From Pseudomonas sp. PA15(2017) (GTDB taxonomy: Bacteria; Pseudomonadota; Gammaproteobacteria; Pseudomonadales; Pseudomonadaceae): a DNA stretch of 37,356 bases. Positions 21,074 to 29,770 of this stretch are shown one piece after another (position 1 is the stretch's first letter; every line of letters starts with the position of its first letter). Under the pieces are notes generated by a model. The model had not been told where the DNA came from and did no database searches. It worked only from the letters and a program-made list of their open reading frames with translations. The position numbers were made by a program, and so were the translations under genes. The stretch is from contig NZ_MSXV01000059.1 in NCBI RefSeq assembly GCF_001945395.1, positions 1 through 37,356 of the forward strand. The letters are read 5' to 3'.

Positions 21074-23680
21074 ATGCCCATGCTCAGCCGCCGCATCTGG
21101 CTGCGACTGTCCGTCACACTCGCCCTGCTGCTAGTGCTGGTGGCCGCCGTTCATCTGGGCGGTCGCTACCTGCTGCAACGCAGTGGCATCGAAACCCTCG
21201 ACTGGCACGGCATCGCGCTTTCGGACGGGGGCCTGCGCATCGACAGCCTGGTGCTGCGCCAGCACAGCAGCGCCGGCACGCTCGAATTGCACGGCAATGA
21301 TCTGCACCTGGCCTGGCGTGACTTCAGCTTCAGCCTGCCGGTGTGGCGGCACGTCACGATTGACCGCCTGTCGCTGGATTGGCGACCGGTCGAAGAAGAT
21401 GCCCCAAACGCCGCGCCACCGCCCGACCTCGACCTGCAACGCCTGGCCGCACCGCTGGCCCTGCTGCCACGCAGTCTGTCGATCGCTCACCTCGAGGCCG
21501 CCCTGCCCTGCGCTCGCGGGCAATGCATTGCCAGTGGCAGCCTGGATTTGCAGCACGGTGACGATAAACGTATCGCTCTGAGCGTGAACCTCGCTCAGCA
21601 GGAGCAGGTAGTGAGCGTCGCGCTCGACCTCGAACCAGGCATTGACGCCCTCGACTTGCAGGTGACCCTGGCGGTGGATCGACAGCCCCAGGCGACCCTG
21701 ACCAGCCACCTGCTGGAGCGCGGCGACGGCCTGATCTGGACCGGCCAGCTCGACGCCACCGCGCTTACCCAGGCCGTCACGCTGCAGAACCTGCTGAGCG
21801 CCTGGGCACTGCCCGCCGGCAAGCAATGGCCAGCGGCACCGGGCCAGGCCAGCCTCGCCGGCACCTGGCAACTCGACCTGCCCCGCCGCCAGCCGGATGT
21901 GAACAACCTGCTGGCCGCGACCGGCCAATTCGATCTGCACGGCAACCTGCCGCAGCCTTGGCCGCTGCCCGGCGTCGGCCTGCTACAGGGGCAACTGGCC
22001 CTGGCGGCTCATAGTGAGGGTTCGCAGTGGATCGCCAGGCGCATCGAGGCCGATCTGCAGTTCAGCGAGCCCAATCCCGACTGGCTGGCGGCGCTGCCGC
22101 CGGAGCTGCGCAGCGAATCCCTGCACCTGCAGGTACAGGCGGATACGCCACTGGCCGACTTACGCCCGGAACTGGACGAGCGCAGCCTGCCCTTGAAATT
22201 GACCGCTGCGCTACGCGGCGCCACTCGCCTGGACTTGCAGGGCCGCCTGGCCGTCGCCAGCTCGGCGCCCTGGGCGGTGCAGTTCGCCGGTACGCGCCTG
22301 ACCACCCGCACCGCCAGGGCGACCCAGGCCGGCTGGCAAGCCACCGAGTTGAGCAGCGCGCTGAACCTGGCGGGCTACGCCGACGACGGCGTAATCGAAC
22401 TGAACCTTGGCCAGGGTTCGCAGCTACAGGCTGCCAGCCTGAAAGGTGCCGTGCTGAGCGCACAGAAACTACAGGCCGGGGTGGGCGGCAGCACGTTGAA
22501 GCTGGCGCTGCAGGACGGCGCCCTGCAAGGCTGGCAATTCAAGGGGCCACTGAACCTGAGCACCACGCGCCTGCAACAGGCCAACCTCAAGACGCAGGGC
22601 TGGCACTTGCAAGGCCAGCTGGCCGCTGCCGATGGGGCCGGCACCCTGCGGGGCAAACTGAGCAACGACAGCGAACTGCAACTCGACCTCATTGCCGGTC
22701 TAGACGTGAAACAGAACCTGCAACTCGAGGCCACCCTTGGCGAGTTGTTCCTGCGCTCCGGCAATCCGCTGGCCAAGACCCTGATGCAATGGCCCGAACT
22801 GCTCGACCTCAAGAGCGGTCGCCTGAATGCCGATGCGAGCCTGACGCTGGCCGCCGGCAGCAGCGCGCCTGGCCTTGACCTGAACCTGACCGGCAAGGGC
22901 CTCGGCGGCATCTACGATCGCTCCGAACTGAGCGGCCTGGACGCGCGCGCGCAGTTCAAGCTGGCACGCCAGCGTTTCGAGCTGTACGTCCCCGAACTGA
23001 AGCTGCAGCAGGCCAACCACGGCCTACCCATCGGCCCCGCCGAAGCGCGAGTGCGTTACAGCGCGCCGCTGGCGACTGCCGGCCAGGGCCAGTTGGAGGT
23101 GAACCTGGCCCGCACCGCGCTGATGGGTGGCCAGGTCACCTTGACACCCGGGCAATGGAATCTGGGCGCAGTCAATCAATCGTTTCCCATCCGCGTCCGC
23201 GGCCTCGAACTCCAGCAGCTGTTCGCCCACTATCCCGCCGAGGGCCTGGGCGGCAGCGGCACCCTGGACGGTGACCTGCCAGTGCGCCTGGGCCCGAACG
23301 GTATCGAGATAGACAACGGCCACGTCGCCGCCCGCCAGCCCGGCGGCTACCTGAAGTTCAGCTCCGAGAAGATCAAGGCCCTGGGTCGCAGCAACCCGGC
23401 GATGCAGCTGGTGACGCAGTCCCTGGAGGACTTCAGGTTCACCACCCTGAACAGCTCGGTCAGCTATGATCAGCACGGCATTCTGACCCTCGGCATGCGC
23501 CTGGAAGGTCAGAACCCGACCATCGAGAAAGGCCGCCCGATTCATTTCAACATCAACCTGGAGGAAGACATCCCCACCCTGCTCGCCAGCCTGCAGCTGA
23601 CCGACCGGGTCAACGACATCATCACACGGCGCGTGCAGCAGCGAATGCTGCAGCGCAACACCACCCCCAAGGAGCCCTGA
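21074..23680 (+). CDS. ydbH: YdbH-family envelope lipid-transport protein
   Basis: This 868-residue protein has one N-terminal membrane anchor (RLSVTLALLLVLVAAVHLGG) followed by a very long, repetitive beta-strand region facing the periplasm. The C-terminal part is the most recognisable: RVRGLELQQLFAHYPAEGLGGSGTLDGDLPVRL, then ARQPGGYLKFSSE. It belongs to the AsmA-like bridge proteins (TamB, YhdP, YdbH) that carry phospholipids between the inner and outer membranes of E. coli. Context supports this strongly, since ynbE and ydbL follow in tight order. An ATG two codons downstream (21080) is an alternative start. The C-terminal tail after HFNINLEEDIPTLL is typical of the family. Confidence 0.92.
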   Translation: MPMLSRRIWLRLSVTLALLLVLVAAVHLGGRYLLQRSGIETLDWHGIALSDGGLRIDSLVLRQHSSAGTLELHGNDLHLAWRDFSFSLPVWRHVTIDRLSLDWRPVEEDAPNAAPPPDLDLQRLAAPLALLPRSLSIAHLEAALPCARGQCIASGSLDLQHGDDKRIALSVNLAQQEQVVSVALDLEPGIDALDLQVTLAVDRQPQATLTSHLLERGDGLIWTGQLDATALTQAVTLQNLLSAWALPAGKQWPAAPGQASLAGTWQLDLPRRQPDVNNLLAATGQFDLHGNLPQPWPLPGVGLLQGQLALAAHSEGSQWIARRIEADLQFSEPNPDWLAALPPELRSESLHLQVQADTPLADLRPELDERSLPLKLTAALRGATRLDLQGRLAVASSAPWAVQFAGTRLTTRTARATQAGWQATELSSALNLAGYADDGVIELNLGQGSQLQAASLKGAVLSAQKLQAGVGGSTLKLALQDGALQGWQFKGPLNLSTTRLQQANLKTQGWHLQGQLAAADGAGTLRGKLSNDSELQLDLIAGLDVKQNLQLEATLGELFLRSGNPLAKTLMQWPELLDLKSGRLNADASLTLAAGSSAPGLDLNLTGKGLGGIYDRSELSGLDARAQFKLARQRFELYVPELKLQQANHGLPIGPAEARVRYSAPLATAGQGQLEVNLARTALMGGQVTLTPGQWNLGAVNQSFPIRVRGLELQQLFAHYPAEGLGGSGTLDGDLPVRLGPNGIEIDNGHVAARQPGGYLKFSSEKIKALGRSNPAMQLVTQSLEDFRFTTLNSSVSYDQHGILTLGMRLEGQNPTIEKGRPIHFNINLEEDIPTLLASLQLTDRVNDIITRRVQQRMLQRNTTPKEP

Positions 23681-23694
23681 CGAGGAGAAGCGCC

Positions 23695-23886
23695 ATGCGC
23701 TTGCGTAGTTGCATCACCGCCCTGCTGCTGGGGCTACTGACCACAGCCTGTACCCCGACGGTACAGCTGGCGATGCCCAACGAGCCGATCAACATCAACC
23801 TGAATGTGAAGATCGAGCACGAGATCTATATCAAGGTGGATAAGGCGCTGGACAGCATGTTCAGTGAATCCAGCGGACTGTTCTGA
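23695..23886 (+). CDS. ynbE: YnbE-family outer-membrane lipoprotein
   Basis: This 63-residue protein has a lipoprotein signal: MRLRSCITALLLGLLTTAC, where the lipobox LTTAC makes C19 the lipidated residue. The mature part has the conserved PTVQLAMPNEPININLNVKIEHEIYIKVD stretch, a predicted beta-strand that in E. coli YnbE stacks onto the C-terminal end of YdbH at the outer membrane. It starts 14 nt after the ydbH stop with a GAGGAG Shine-Dalgarno, and ydbL starts 10 nt after it. Size, lipobox and context all agree. Confidence 0.93.
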   Translation: MRLRSCITALLLGLLTTACTPTVQLAMPNEPININLNVKIEHEIYIKVDKALDSMFSESSGLF

Positions 23887-23896
23887 GGAGCCACGC

Positions 23897-24241
23897 ATGA
23901 ACCTGATCAAACCCTTCGCCGGCCTGTTGCTGCTGTTCAGCCTGAGCCTGCCGGCCCATGCCATCAGCCTCAACGAGGCGATGTCCGCCCTGGGTGACGC
24001 CAAGGCCAGTGGCCAGTTGGGCGAACAGCCCAATGGCTACCTCGGCGTGGTCAAATCCGGCGGCCAGGCCGACGAGATCGCCAAGCTGATCAACGCCGCG
24101 CGCCGCGCCGAATACCAGAAGCTCGCCCAGCAGAACGGCATCCAGCTCAGCGACGTGGAAACCATCGCCGGCCAGAAGGCCATCGACAAGACCCCTGCCG
24201 GCCAGTACATCCAGCAGCAGGGGCAGTGGCGCCGCAAGTAA
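23897..24241 (+). CDS. ydbL: YdbL-family periplasmic protein
   Basis: This 114-residue protein has a cleavable signal peptide (FAGLLLLFSLSLPAHA) and the DUF1318-type body LNEAMSALGDAKASGQLGEQPNGYLGVV and INAARRAEYQKLAQQNG. In E. coli, YdbL is a periplasmic factor that keeps YdbH and YnbE from improper association. The start at 23897 has AGGAG upstream and lies 10 nt after the ynbE stop; an open frame extends upstream into ynbE without support. It is the last gene of the ydbH-ynbE-ydbL operon, which ends at the terminator at 24252-24278. Confidence 0.92.
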   Translation: MNLIKPFAGLLLLFSLSLPAHAISLNEAMSALGDAKASGQLGEQPNGYLGVVKSGGQADEIAKLINAARRAEYQKLAQQNGIQLSDVETIAGQKAIDKTPAGQYIQQQGQWRRK

Positions 24242-24251
24242 CATCAACCAG

Positions 24252-24278
24252 TGCCTGTGCTTATGCACAGGCAATTTT
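24252..24278 (+). terminator. Rho-independent terminator of the ydbH operon
   Basis: A perfect 9-bp stem TGCCTGTGC/GCACAGGCA (24252-24260 with 24265-24273) closes a TTAT loop and is followed by ATTTTG. It begins 10 nt after the ydbL stop. Confidence 0.85.
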
Positions 24279-24417
24279 GCCAAGTCTCGTCACATACTGC
24301 TAAACGCCTAACGGCCGCTCGGCGACACCGCCAATCCCAACTGCTGTAGCCCTATCGCCATGGCCAAGCCCTTTTCAGCAAGGCACTATATTCCTACGGA
24401 TCTACTCGGCGGCTGTT

Positions 24418-24720
24418 TCACTCGATTTGTGAATAATCAGAAGACAGACGCGGATCAGGGCAAGCACCGCGTACATTCCCGCCAGTCATAACCGGCTGAC
24501 CAGGAAAAAACATCAGCTTCTCTGCTTCAAAGGCATAGGCAATCGCTTGCAGGCTGATGGGTTTGAGTTTCCTGAATCCGCTCTCGTACTGTTCGATTGC
24601 CAAAGCAGAAACCCCAGACTGAATCGCTAGCCGATCAATACTCCAATCGAGTCGATAGCGCGCTGCAGCACAAAGCTTACGATCCATGTGAAATAACTGA
24701 ATATTGAAGTAAGGGCTCAT
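24418..24720 (-). CDS. Small XRE-type helix-turn-helix regulator
   Basis: This 100-residue protein has a central HTH region (residues about 17-70): RYRLDWSIDRLAIQSGVSALAIEQYESGFRKLKPISLQAIAYAF. The R-x-x-L-x-W-S start and the S-x-x-x-I-x-x-Y-E-x-G turn fit the XRE/Cro-CI class. The start at 24720 has GGAG eight nt upstream; an internal Met at residue 12 is an alternative. Its base composition is lower in GC than its neighbours, and the upstream DNA is AT-rich, which suggests it was acquired. A near-consensus LexA box lies 33 nt upstream (24753-24772). No toxin, phage or restriction genes are adjacent. Target and role are unknown. Confidence 0.8.
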   Translation of the reverse strand: MSPYFNIQLFHMDRKLCAAARYRLDWSIDRLAIQSGVSALAIEQYESGFRKLKPISLQAIAYAFEAEKLMFFPGQPVMTGGNVRGACPDPRLSSDYSQIE

Positions 24721-24752
24721 TGATCAAACTCCAGGAGTAGGAGGGTCCATAA

Positions 24753-24772
24753 TACTGTACAAAAAAACAGTA
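24753..24772 (-). promoter_or_regulatory. LexA (SOS) box upstream of the XRE gene
   Basis: TACTGTACAAAAAAACAGTA matches the LexA operator TACTGT-N8-ACAGTA: both six-base half-sites are perfect, and the CTG-N10-CAG core is at exact spacing. It lies between the XRE start (24720) and the divergent ECF sigma gene, much nearer to the former. The arms extend one base further on each side (AATACTGT/ACAGTATT). Regulation of the XRE gene by DNA damage is inferred. Confidence 0.75.
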
Positions 24773-24835
24773 TTCTATATTTTTTGAATTCTGAATCGCT
24801 TCTCCCGTTGCAGTAAGGTGTATGAATTGCTCTAA

Positions 24836-24854
24836 TTTGCGACTAATTCTTATC
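24836..24854 (+). promoter_or_regulatory. Weak Fur-box candidate upstream of the ECF sigma gene
   Basis: TTTGCGACTAATTCTTATC matches the Fur consensus at 10 of 19 positions, almost all in the right half (TAAT-tc-TTATC). It lies about 40 nt before the sigma factor start, where a Fur site is expected for iron-starvation sigma genes. The left half is poor, so this is a weak call supported mainly by context. Confidence 0.35.
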
Positions 24855-24894
24855 TGCATTGAGGCGCGCAAACGCCTTCGGGTACGTGCTCTCG

Positions 24895-25419
24895 ATGACA
24901 CCTTCCGATACCTCCGCCCTGCACCAGCTGTACGCCAGCCATCGCGGCTGGCTGCAGCAGTTCCTGTGCCGTCGCCTGGGCGAAAGCGCTGATGCCGCCG
25001 ACCTGGTGCAAGACATCTTCGTGCGCCTGCTGCTGCGCCCGCGGCGCTTCGACAGCCACAGTGGCGAACGCTCGTACCTGGCGACCATCGCCCGTGGCCT
25101 GAGCATCGATCATTGGCGCCGCAAGCAGTTGGAACAGGCCTGGTTGAGTGCCCTGGCCAGCCGCCCGGAAGCGCTGCAGCCGTCGCCGGAGCAGGCCGCG
25201 CTGATCATCGAAACCCTGCACGAAGTGGACACCATGCTGCTGCGCCTGCCCGCGCGGGTGCGCCAGGCGTTTCTGCTCCCCCAGCTCGACGGCCTGCCCT
25301 ATCGCGAGATCGCCGCGCAGCTCGGCGTGTCCGAGCGCATGGTCAAGAAATACCTGGCCCAGGCGCTGCTGCACTGCGCCCTGCTCGAAGCCGAACTCGA
25401 CGGCCTGCTGGTCGAATGA
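24895..25419 (+). CDS. FecI-like ECF sigma factor
   Basis: This 174-residue protein has sigma region 2 (residues about 10-75: LHQLYASHRGWLQQFLCRRLG, then DAADLVQDIFVRLL) and region 4 (about 115-165: LPARVRQAFLLPQLDGLPYREIAAQLGVSERMVKKYLAQAL). It is the iron-starvation type of ECF sigma factor. The ATG at 24895 gives the usual family start; a TTG at 24859 and a GTG at 24886 are in frame but would add an atypical tail. No strong Shine-Dalgarno is visible. Its TGA overlaps the fecR-type ATG (ATGA), so the two are translationally coupled. It presumably drives the TonB receptor gene downstream. Confidence 0.93.
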   Translation: MTPSDTSALHQLYASHRGWLQQFLCRRLGESADAADLVQDIFVRLLLRPRRFDSHSGERSYLATIARGLSIDHWRRKQLEQAWLSALASRPEALQPSPEQAALIIETLHEVDTMLLRLPARVRQAFLLPQLDGLPYREIAAQLGVSERMVKKYLAQALLHCALLEAELDGLLVE

Positions 25420-26405
25420 TCAACCCGCGCTCCCACGCTCTCAGCCACGCCAGCCTGCAGCAGGCCGCCGACTGGTACGTGCGCCTGCACGACGAACAGG
25501 CCGATGACCAGGTGCGCCAGCAATGGCGACGGTGGCTGGAGCAACACGGCGAACACCGTGACGCCTGGCACTATGTCGAGCGCGTCAGCCAGCGTTTCGG
25601 CCAGTTGCAGCAGCAGGACGACGGGCAGACGCTGCGCCGTGCCCTGGCCCAGCCCGGCCGCACCGGCCTGACCCGGCGCGAGGGTTTGAAGAGCCTGTTG
25701 GTCGTCGGCGCTGGCAGCCTGGTGGCGTGGAGCGCCTGGCGCCACACCGCCCTGCCGCGCCTGGTGGCCGGCTGGAGCGCCGACTTCGCCACCGGTATCG
25801 GCGAGGTGCGCGAAACCCGCCTGGGCGACGGCACTCGCCTGTGGCTCAACGCCGGCAGCGCGGTGGATGCCGACTTCGACGACGCCGTGCGCCTGCTGCA
25901 CCTGCGCGTTGGCGAAGTGTTGATCGACACCGCCCGCGACACCCGCCCCTTCTTCATCGCCAGCCGGCACGGCCGCATGCAGGCACTGGGCACCCGCTTC
26001 AGCGTGCGCCAGAGCGATACGCAAACCTGGCTGACGGTATTCGACGGCGCGGTGGAAATCCGCACCGCGGACACCCAGCGAACCCTGCGCATCCCCGCCG
26101 GCCAGCAAGTCACCTTCGATACCGCGCAGATTGGCGCCGTGCAAGCCGCAACCGGCGCCCGCGAATCATGGACGCGCCATGTGCTGACCGCCGAAGGCAT
26201 GCCGCTGGGCCAGTTGCTCGACGAGCTGGGGCAATTTCGCCGCGGCCACCTGGGCTGCAACCCGGCGGTCGCCAACCTGCCGGTGATGGGCTATTTCCCG
26301 CTGGACGACAGCGAGCAAAGCCTGCGCCTGCTGCAGGCCGCCCTGCCCATTCGCGTGCAGCGGCTGACCGACTGGTGGGTGAGCGTCGAGCCTGCCGAAG
26401 CCTGA
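25416..26405 (+). CDS. FecR-like anti-sigma factor / sigma regulator
   Basis: This 329-residue protein has an N-terminal cytoplasmic domain (DUF4880-type, residues about 10-60: QQAADWYVRLHDEQADDQVRQQWRRWLEQHGEHRDAW), one membrane helix near residues 90-108 (SLLVVGAGSLVAWSAW) and a periplasmic FecR domain (TGIGEVRETRLGDGTRLWLNAGSAV, LRVGEVLIDTARDTRPFFI). It receives the signal from the STN domain of the cognate receptor and controls the sigma factor. Its ATG overlaps the sigma factor stop by four bases. The receptor gene starts 88 nt downstream. Confidence 0.94.
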   Translation: MINPRSHALSHASLQQAADWYVRLHDEQADDQVRQQWRRWLEQHGEHRDAWHYVERVSQRFGQLQQQDDGQTLRRALAQPGRTGLTRREGLKSLLVVGAGSLVAWSAWRHTALPRLVAGWSADFATGIGEVRETRLGDGTRLWLNAGSAVDADFDDAVRLLHLRVGEVLIDTARDTRPFFIASRHGRMQALGTRFSVRQSDTQTWLTVFDGAVEIRTADTQRTLRIPAGQQVTFDTAQIGAVQAATGARESWTRHVLTAEGMPLGQLLDELGQFRRGHLGCNPAVANLPVMGYFPLDDSEQSLRLLQAALPIRVQRLTDWWVSVEPAEA

Positions 26406-26407
26406 CT

Positions 26408-26436
26408 GAAAATAAATTATCCGCCCTGTTCCCTTT
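26408..26436 (+). promoter_or_regulatory. Candidate FecI-type promoter of the receptor gene
   Basis: A GAAAAT element (26408-26413) lies 17 bp before CCCTTT (26431-26436), in the 88-nt gap before the receptor gene. GAAAAT-like -35 elements are reported for FecI-type sigma factors; the -10 part is less certain. Position and the upstream sigma gene support it, the sequence only modestly. Confidence 0.4.
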
Positions 26437-26493
26437 TCTGGATCTCGCTCGGTAATCCCTGAGAAGCCAACTATTCGAACCACTTCAGGGGAC

Positions 26494-28935
26494 ATGCACT
26501 TGCCAGCCGCGCACGCTTTCCAATTTTCTCTACGACCACTCGCCCTGGCGTTGCCCATGGCGCTGTCCCTCGCCCCGACGCTGCTGATCGCCCTGCCGGC
26601 CACCGCGCAGGAAAGCCCGGCGGTGCGCACTTACAGCATTGCGCCAGGGCCGCTCAACAACGTGCTCAACCAGTTTTCCGCGCAGGCCGGTATCTACCTC
26701 GCCGGCCATAACGACCTGGCCAGCGGCAAGACCAGCCCAGGCCTGAACGGCAGTTACTCGGTCACCACCGGGCTCGCCCTGGTGCTGCAGAATTCCGGGC
26801 TGGAGGCGGTCGATCAGGGCGGCGGCGGTTATGTGCTGCGCCCGCTGCCTGCCAGCGGCGCGCTGGAGCTGGACAGCACCACCGTATTCGGCATTGCCCT
26901 GAGCAGTGCCGAGCTGCCGGGCGAACCGCTGGCCGGCTACGTGGCCCTGCGCAACGGCAGCGCTACCAAGACCGATACCGCGCTGGTCGATACCCCGCAA
27001 TCGATCTCGGTGGTCACCCGCGACGAGCTGCGTAATCGCCAATCGGAGACCCTGTCCCAGGCACTCAGCTACACACCGGGGGTCACCAGCCAGCCGACCA
27101 GTTTCAACCGCACGGCGGACCGTTTTCGCATCCGTGGTCTCGATGTCGAGTCCGCTACCGGCGGCTCGCTGCGCGATGGCCTGCGCCTGCAGAACAACTC
27201 CTATGACGGCATTCAGGAGCCCTATGGCCTGGAGCGCGTCGAGGTGATTCGCGGCGCGGCCTCGGTGCTCTACGGGCAGCTGTCGCCAGGCGGCATGATC
27301 AATGGAGTGAGCAAGCGGCCGACTCGCGAGCCGCTGCGCGAACTCAATCTGCAGGTCGGCCAGAACGACCGCAAGCAGCTGTCCGCCGACTTCAGCGGCC
27401 CGCTTGGTGACAGCGATACCCTGAGCTACCGCCTGACCCTGCTCAAGCGCGACAGCGACACGCAGCAGGATTACATCGACGACGACAGGCTCTACATCGC
27501 CCCGGCACTGACCTGGCGCCCGAACGAAGACACCTCCCTGACCCTGCTGTCGTTCTATCAGAAGACCGAAACGGGCTTCTCCGCGCCGCTGCCTTACCAG
27601 CTGGTCAAGGGGGTGGGCGACGCGAGGTACCAGATCGGTCGCCACGACTTCATCGGCGAGCCCGACTACAACGAGATGAACGGCGAGATGTCGACGCTCG
27701 GTTACGAGTTCGAGCACCACTTCAACGAGCGGCTGCGCATCAACCACAAACTGCGTTACTACCAGACCGACGTGGACTGGAAGTACCTGCAGATACAAAC
27801 CTCTGCCGCGGCCATCAATCAGGCAGCCACCACGGGCATCCTGCGCCGCCAGTACAGCGACCGCCGCGAGCGCGCCCGCGGCCTGGCCAGCGACACCAAC
27901 ATCGAGTCGAAATGGCAGCTTGGTGGTGCGCAGCACAGCGTGCTGCTGGGCTTCGATGCCTACGACATGAGCTACGACTCGCACAACTTTCGCGGCGTCG
28001 CGCCAACACTGGATCTGAGCCGCTACAACTACGGGCAGCCGGTGGTGGTCAACAAGGACCGCAGCCTGGATCGCGGCTCACAGATCGACACCCTGCAAAA
28101 GGGCGTTTATCTGCAGGATCAGATCAACATCGACGACCGCTGGATTGCCGTACTGGGCGTGCGCCACGACTGGGCTGACCAGGACCAGCAACAGCATCGC
28201 AACGGCGTGCGCACCAGCCAGAACAACGAGGCCACCACCTATCGCGCCGGCCTGGTGTACAAGTTCGATAACGGCCTGGCGCCGTACCTGAGCTACAGCG
28301 AATCGTTCTTCCCGGTGTCAGTGGCCGTTGCCGGCGGGCAGAGCTTCGTGCCTACCGAAGGTAAACAATACGAAGCGGGGATTCGCTACCAGCCCGACGG
28401 TCGCAACCTGCTGCTCAGTGCCGCGGTTTTCGAGCTGACCCAGCAGAACGTGCTCAAACAGGACCCTGCCACCAACATCGCCTCGCAGACGGGCGAAGTG
28501 CGCTCGCGCGGCTTCGAGGCGGAAGCCAAGGCGCAGGTGACAGACGACCTCAGCCTGGTCGCCTCCTACGCCTATATCGATGCACGTATTACCGAGAGCA
28601 GCATCGCCAGCGAAGTCGGCCAACGCAGCGAGGACACGCCCTATCATCAGGCGGCGCTGTGGTTCGACTACAATTTCATGCGCCTCAACCTGCCGCAGCT
28701 CACCGTTGGCGCCGGCGCCCGCTACAAGGGCACCACCCAGGCCTCCGGCATGGACTCGGCGATGCCCGCCTACACCCTCTTCGATGCCATGGTCAGCTAC
28801 CAGCTCGACGCGAACTGGGACATCAGCCTCAACGCCAACAACCTCACCAACAAGCGATATACCTATTGCGAGTTCGCCACCTGCACCTATGGCGACGAGC
28901 GCCAACTGGTCACCGCGGTGAACTTCCGCTGGTAG
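26494..28935 (+). CDS. TonB-dependent siderophore receptor with signalling domain
   Basis: This 813-residue outer-membrane protein has a signal peptide (to about residue 38, LPATAQ), a secretin/TonB N-terminal signalling domain (residues about 45-115, YSIAPGPLNNVLNQFSAQAGIYLAG), a plug (about 155-275, VDTPQSISVVTRDELRNRQ and VEVIRGAASVLYGQLSPGG) and a 22-strand barrel ending in VNFRW with the terminal aromatic residue. The two C-terminal cysteines in YTYCEFATCTYGD resemble the FhuA/FiuA/FoxA hydroxamate receptors. The signalling domain and the adjacent sigma/anti-sigma pair make a cell-surface signalling system. The siderophore is not certain; a hydroxamate such as ferrichrome or ferrioxamine is the likeliest class. 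Confidence 0.95.
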   Translation: MHLPAAHAFQFSLRPLALALPMALSLAPTLLIALPATAQESPAVRTYSIAPGPLNNVLNQFSAQAGIYLAGHNDLASGKTSPGLNGSYSVTTGLALVLQNSGLEAVDQGGGGYVLRPLPASGALELDSTTVFGIALSSAELPGEPLAGYVALRNGSATKTDTALVDTPQSISVVTRDELRNRQSETLSQALSYTPGVTSQPTSFNRTADRFRIRGLDVESATGGSLRDGLRLQNNSYDGIQEPYGLERVEVIRGAASVLYGQLSPGGMINGVSKRPTREPLRELNLQVGQNDRKQLSADFSGPLGDSDTLSYRLTLLKRDSDTQQDYIDDDRLYIAPALTWRPNEDTSLTLLSFYQKTETGFSAPLPYQLVKGVGDARYQIGRHDFIGEPDYNEMNGEMSTLGYEFEHHFNERLRINHKLRYYQTDVDWKYLQIQTSAAAINQAATTGILRRQYSDRRERARGLASDTNIESKWQLGGAQHSVLLGFDAYDMSYDSHNFRGVAPTLDLSRYNYGQPVVVNKDRSLDRGSQIDTLQKGVYLQDQINIDDRWIAVLGVRHDWADQDQQQHRNGVRTSQNNEATTYRAGLVYKFDNGLAPYLSYSESFFPVSVAVAGGQSFVPTEGKQYEAGIRYQPDGRNLLLSAAVFELTQQNVLKQDPATNIASQTGEVRSRGFEAEAKAQVTDDLSLVASYAYIDARITESSIASEVGQRSEDTPYHQAALWFDYNFMRLNLPQLTVGAGARYKGTTQASGMDSAMPAYTLFDAMVSYQLDANWDISLNANNLTNKRYTYCEFATCTYGDERQLVTAVNFRW

Positions 28936-28942
28936 CGAACGC

Positions 28943-28975
28943 CCAGGTCGGCCGCCCCATACGCGGTCGGCCTGG
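28943..28975 (+). terminator. Hairpin terminator candidate after the receptor gene
   Basis: Positions 28943-28954 pair with 28964-28975 (12 bp, two G-U pairs in RNA) around a 9-nt loop, 8 nt after the receptor stop. There is no U-run, so termination may need help or be weak. Confidence 0.5.
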
Positions 28976-29122
28976 TAACCGGCAGCGCAGTAGCTGCCGG
29001 GCGATGCCATGGCGAAATCCGACCTGAGCGACACGGTCGGTCAAAGCGCGGCCTGACGATTTCCTTCAATACGGCATGGGTTTGGGGCGACAGACTGGCG
29101 AGCCTTTCTTCCCAGACGAGCG

Positions 29123-29755
29123 ATGCCCGCCATGCAGCAGTTCCTGATCATTGCCGCCGCCCATTTCCTGGCGCTGATTTCCCCCGGCCCGGACTTCTTC
29201 CTGGTCGCCCGCACCTCTCTGGCAGCGGGCTGGCGAGTCGCCAGTGGCGCCTGCCTGGGTATCGCCGTGGCCAACGGAGTGTTCATCGTCGCCGCCTTTA
29301 CCGGCGTGTCGGTGCTACAGCCTGGCAGCGCACCGTTCATCACCCTGCAGCTGGTCGGCTGTCTCTACCTGTTGTACCTGGGCGTGCTGTTCATTCGCCA
29401 TGCCGGCAGCAGCGTGCTGCAGGCGCCGGGCGAGGCGCCGCCGGCCAACGGGGCCTCCTGGCTGCAGGCGGCCGGCATGGGTTTTCTGTCCGGCATTCTC
29501 AACCCCAAGAACGCGCTGTTCTACGTCAGCCTGGCGAGCATGCTGGGCGCCCAGAGCAGTGCCGGCTGGAAGGCGTTCTATGGCCTATGGATGTTCGCCG
29601 TGGTGCTCGGCTGGGATCTACTGGTGGCCCTGGCCATCGGCAATGGCCGGCTGCTGGGCAACTTCCAGCGCGCCCTGTCGCTGCTCGAACGACTCTCGGG
29701 CCTGGTGCTGATCGCCCTGGCCGCGGGCATGCTGGTGATGCTGCTCAGGGCATAG
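29123..29755 (+). CDS. LysE/RhtB-family amino acid exporter
   Basis: This 210-residue inner-membrane protein has about six membrane segments. Family signatures are the first-helix motif FLALISPGPDFFLVARTSLAAG and the loop GFLSGILNPKNALFYVSLA. Members export amino acids or homoserine lactones by proton exchange. The ATG at 29123 has a weak GACGAG upstream; an ATG at 29132 is an alternative. It lies between the receptor gene and a convergent chemoreceptor gene, which ends 15 nt after it. The substrate is unknown. Confidence 0.93.
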   Translation: MPAMQQFLIIAAAHFLALISPGPDFFLVARTSLAAGWRVASGACLGIAVANGVFIVAAFTGVSVLQPGSAPFITLQLVGCLYLLYLGVLFIRHAGSSVLQAPGEAPPANGASWLQAAGMGFLSGILNPKNALFYVSLASMLGAQSSAGWKAFYGLWMFAVVLGWDLLVALAIGNGRLLGNFQRALSLLERLSGLVLIALAAGMLVMLLRA

Positions 29756-29770
29756 CGTGAGCGGTTGACA

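Noticed and set aside
24753..24772. LexA box controlling the ECF sigma gene
   Set aside because: The site is about 120 nt from the sigma factor start but only 33 nt from the XRE start, where it would overlap a promoter; the XRE gene is the better target.
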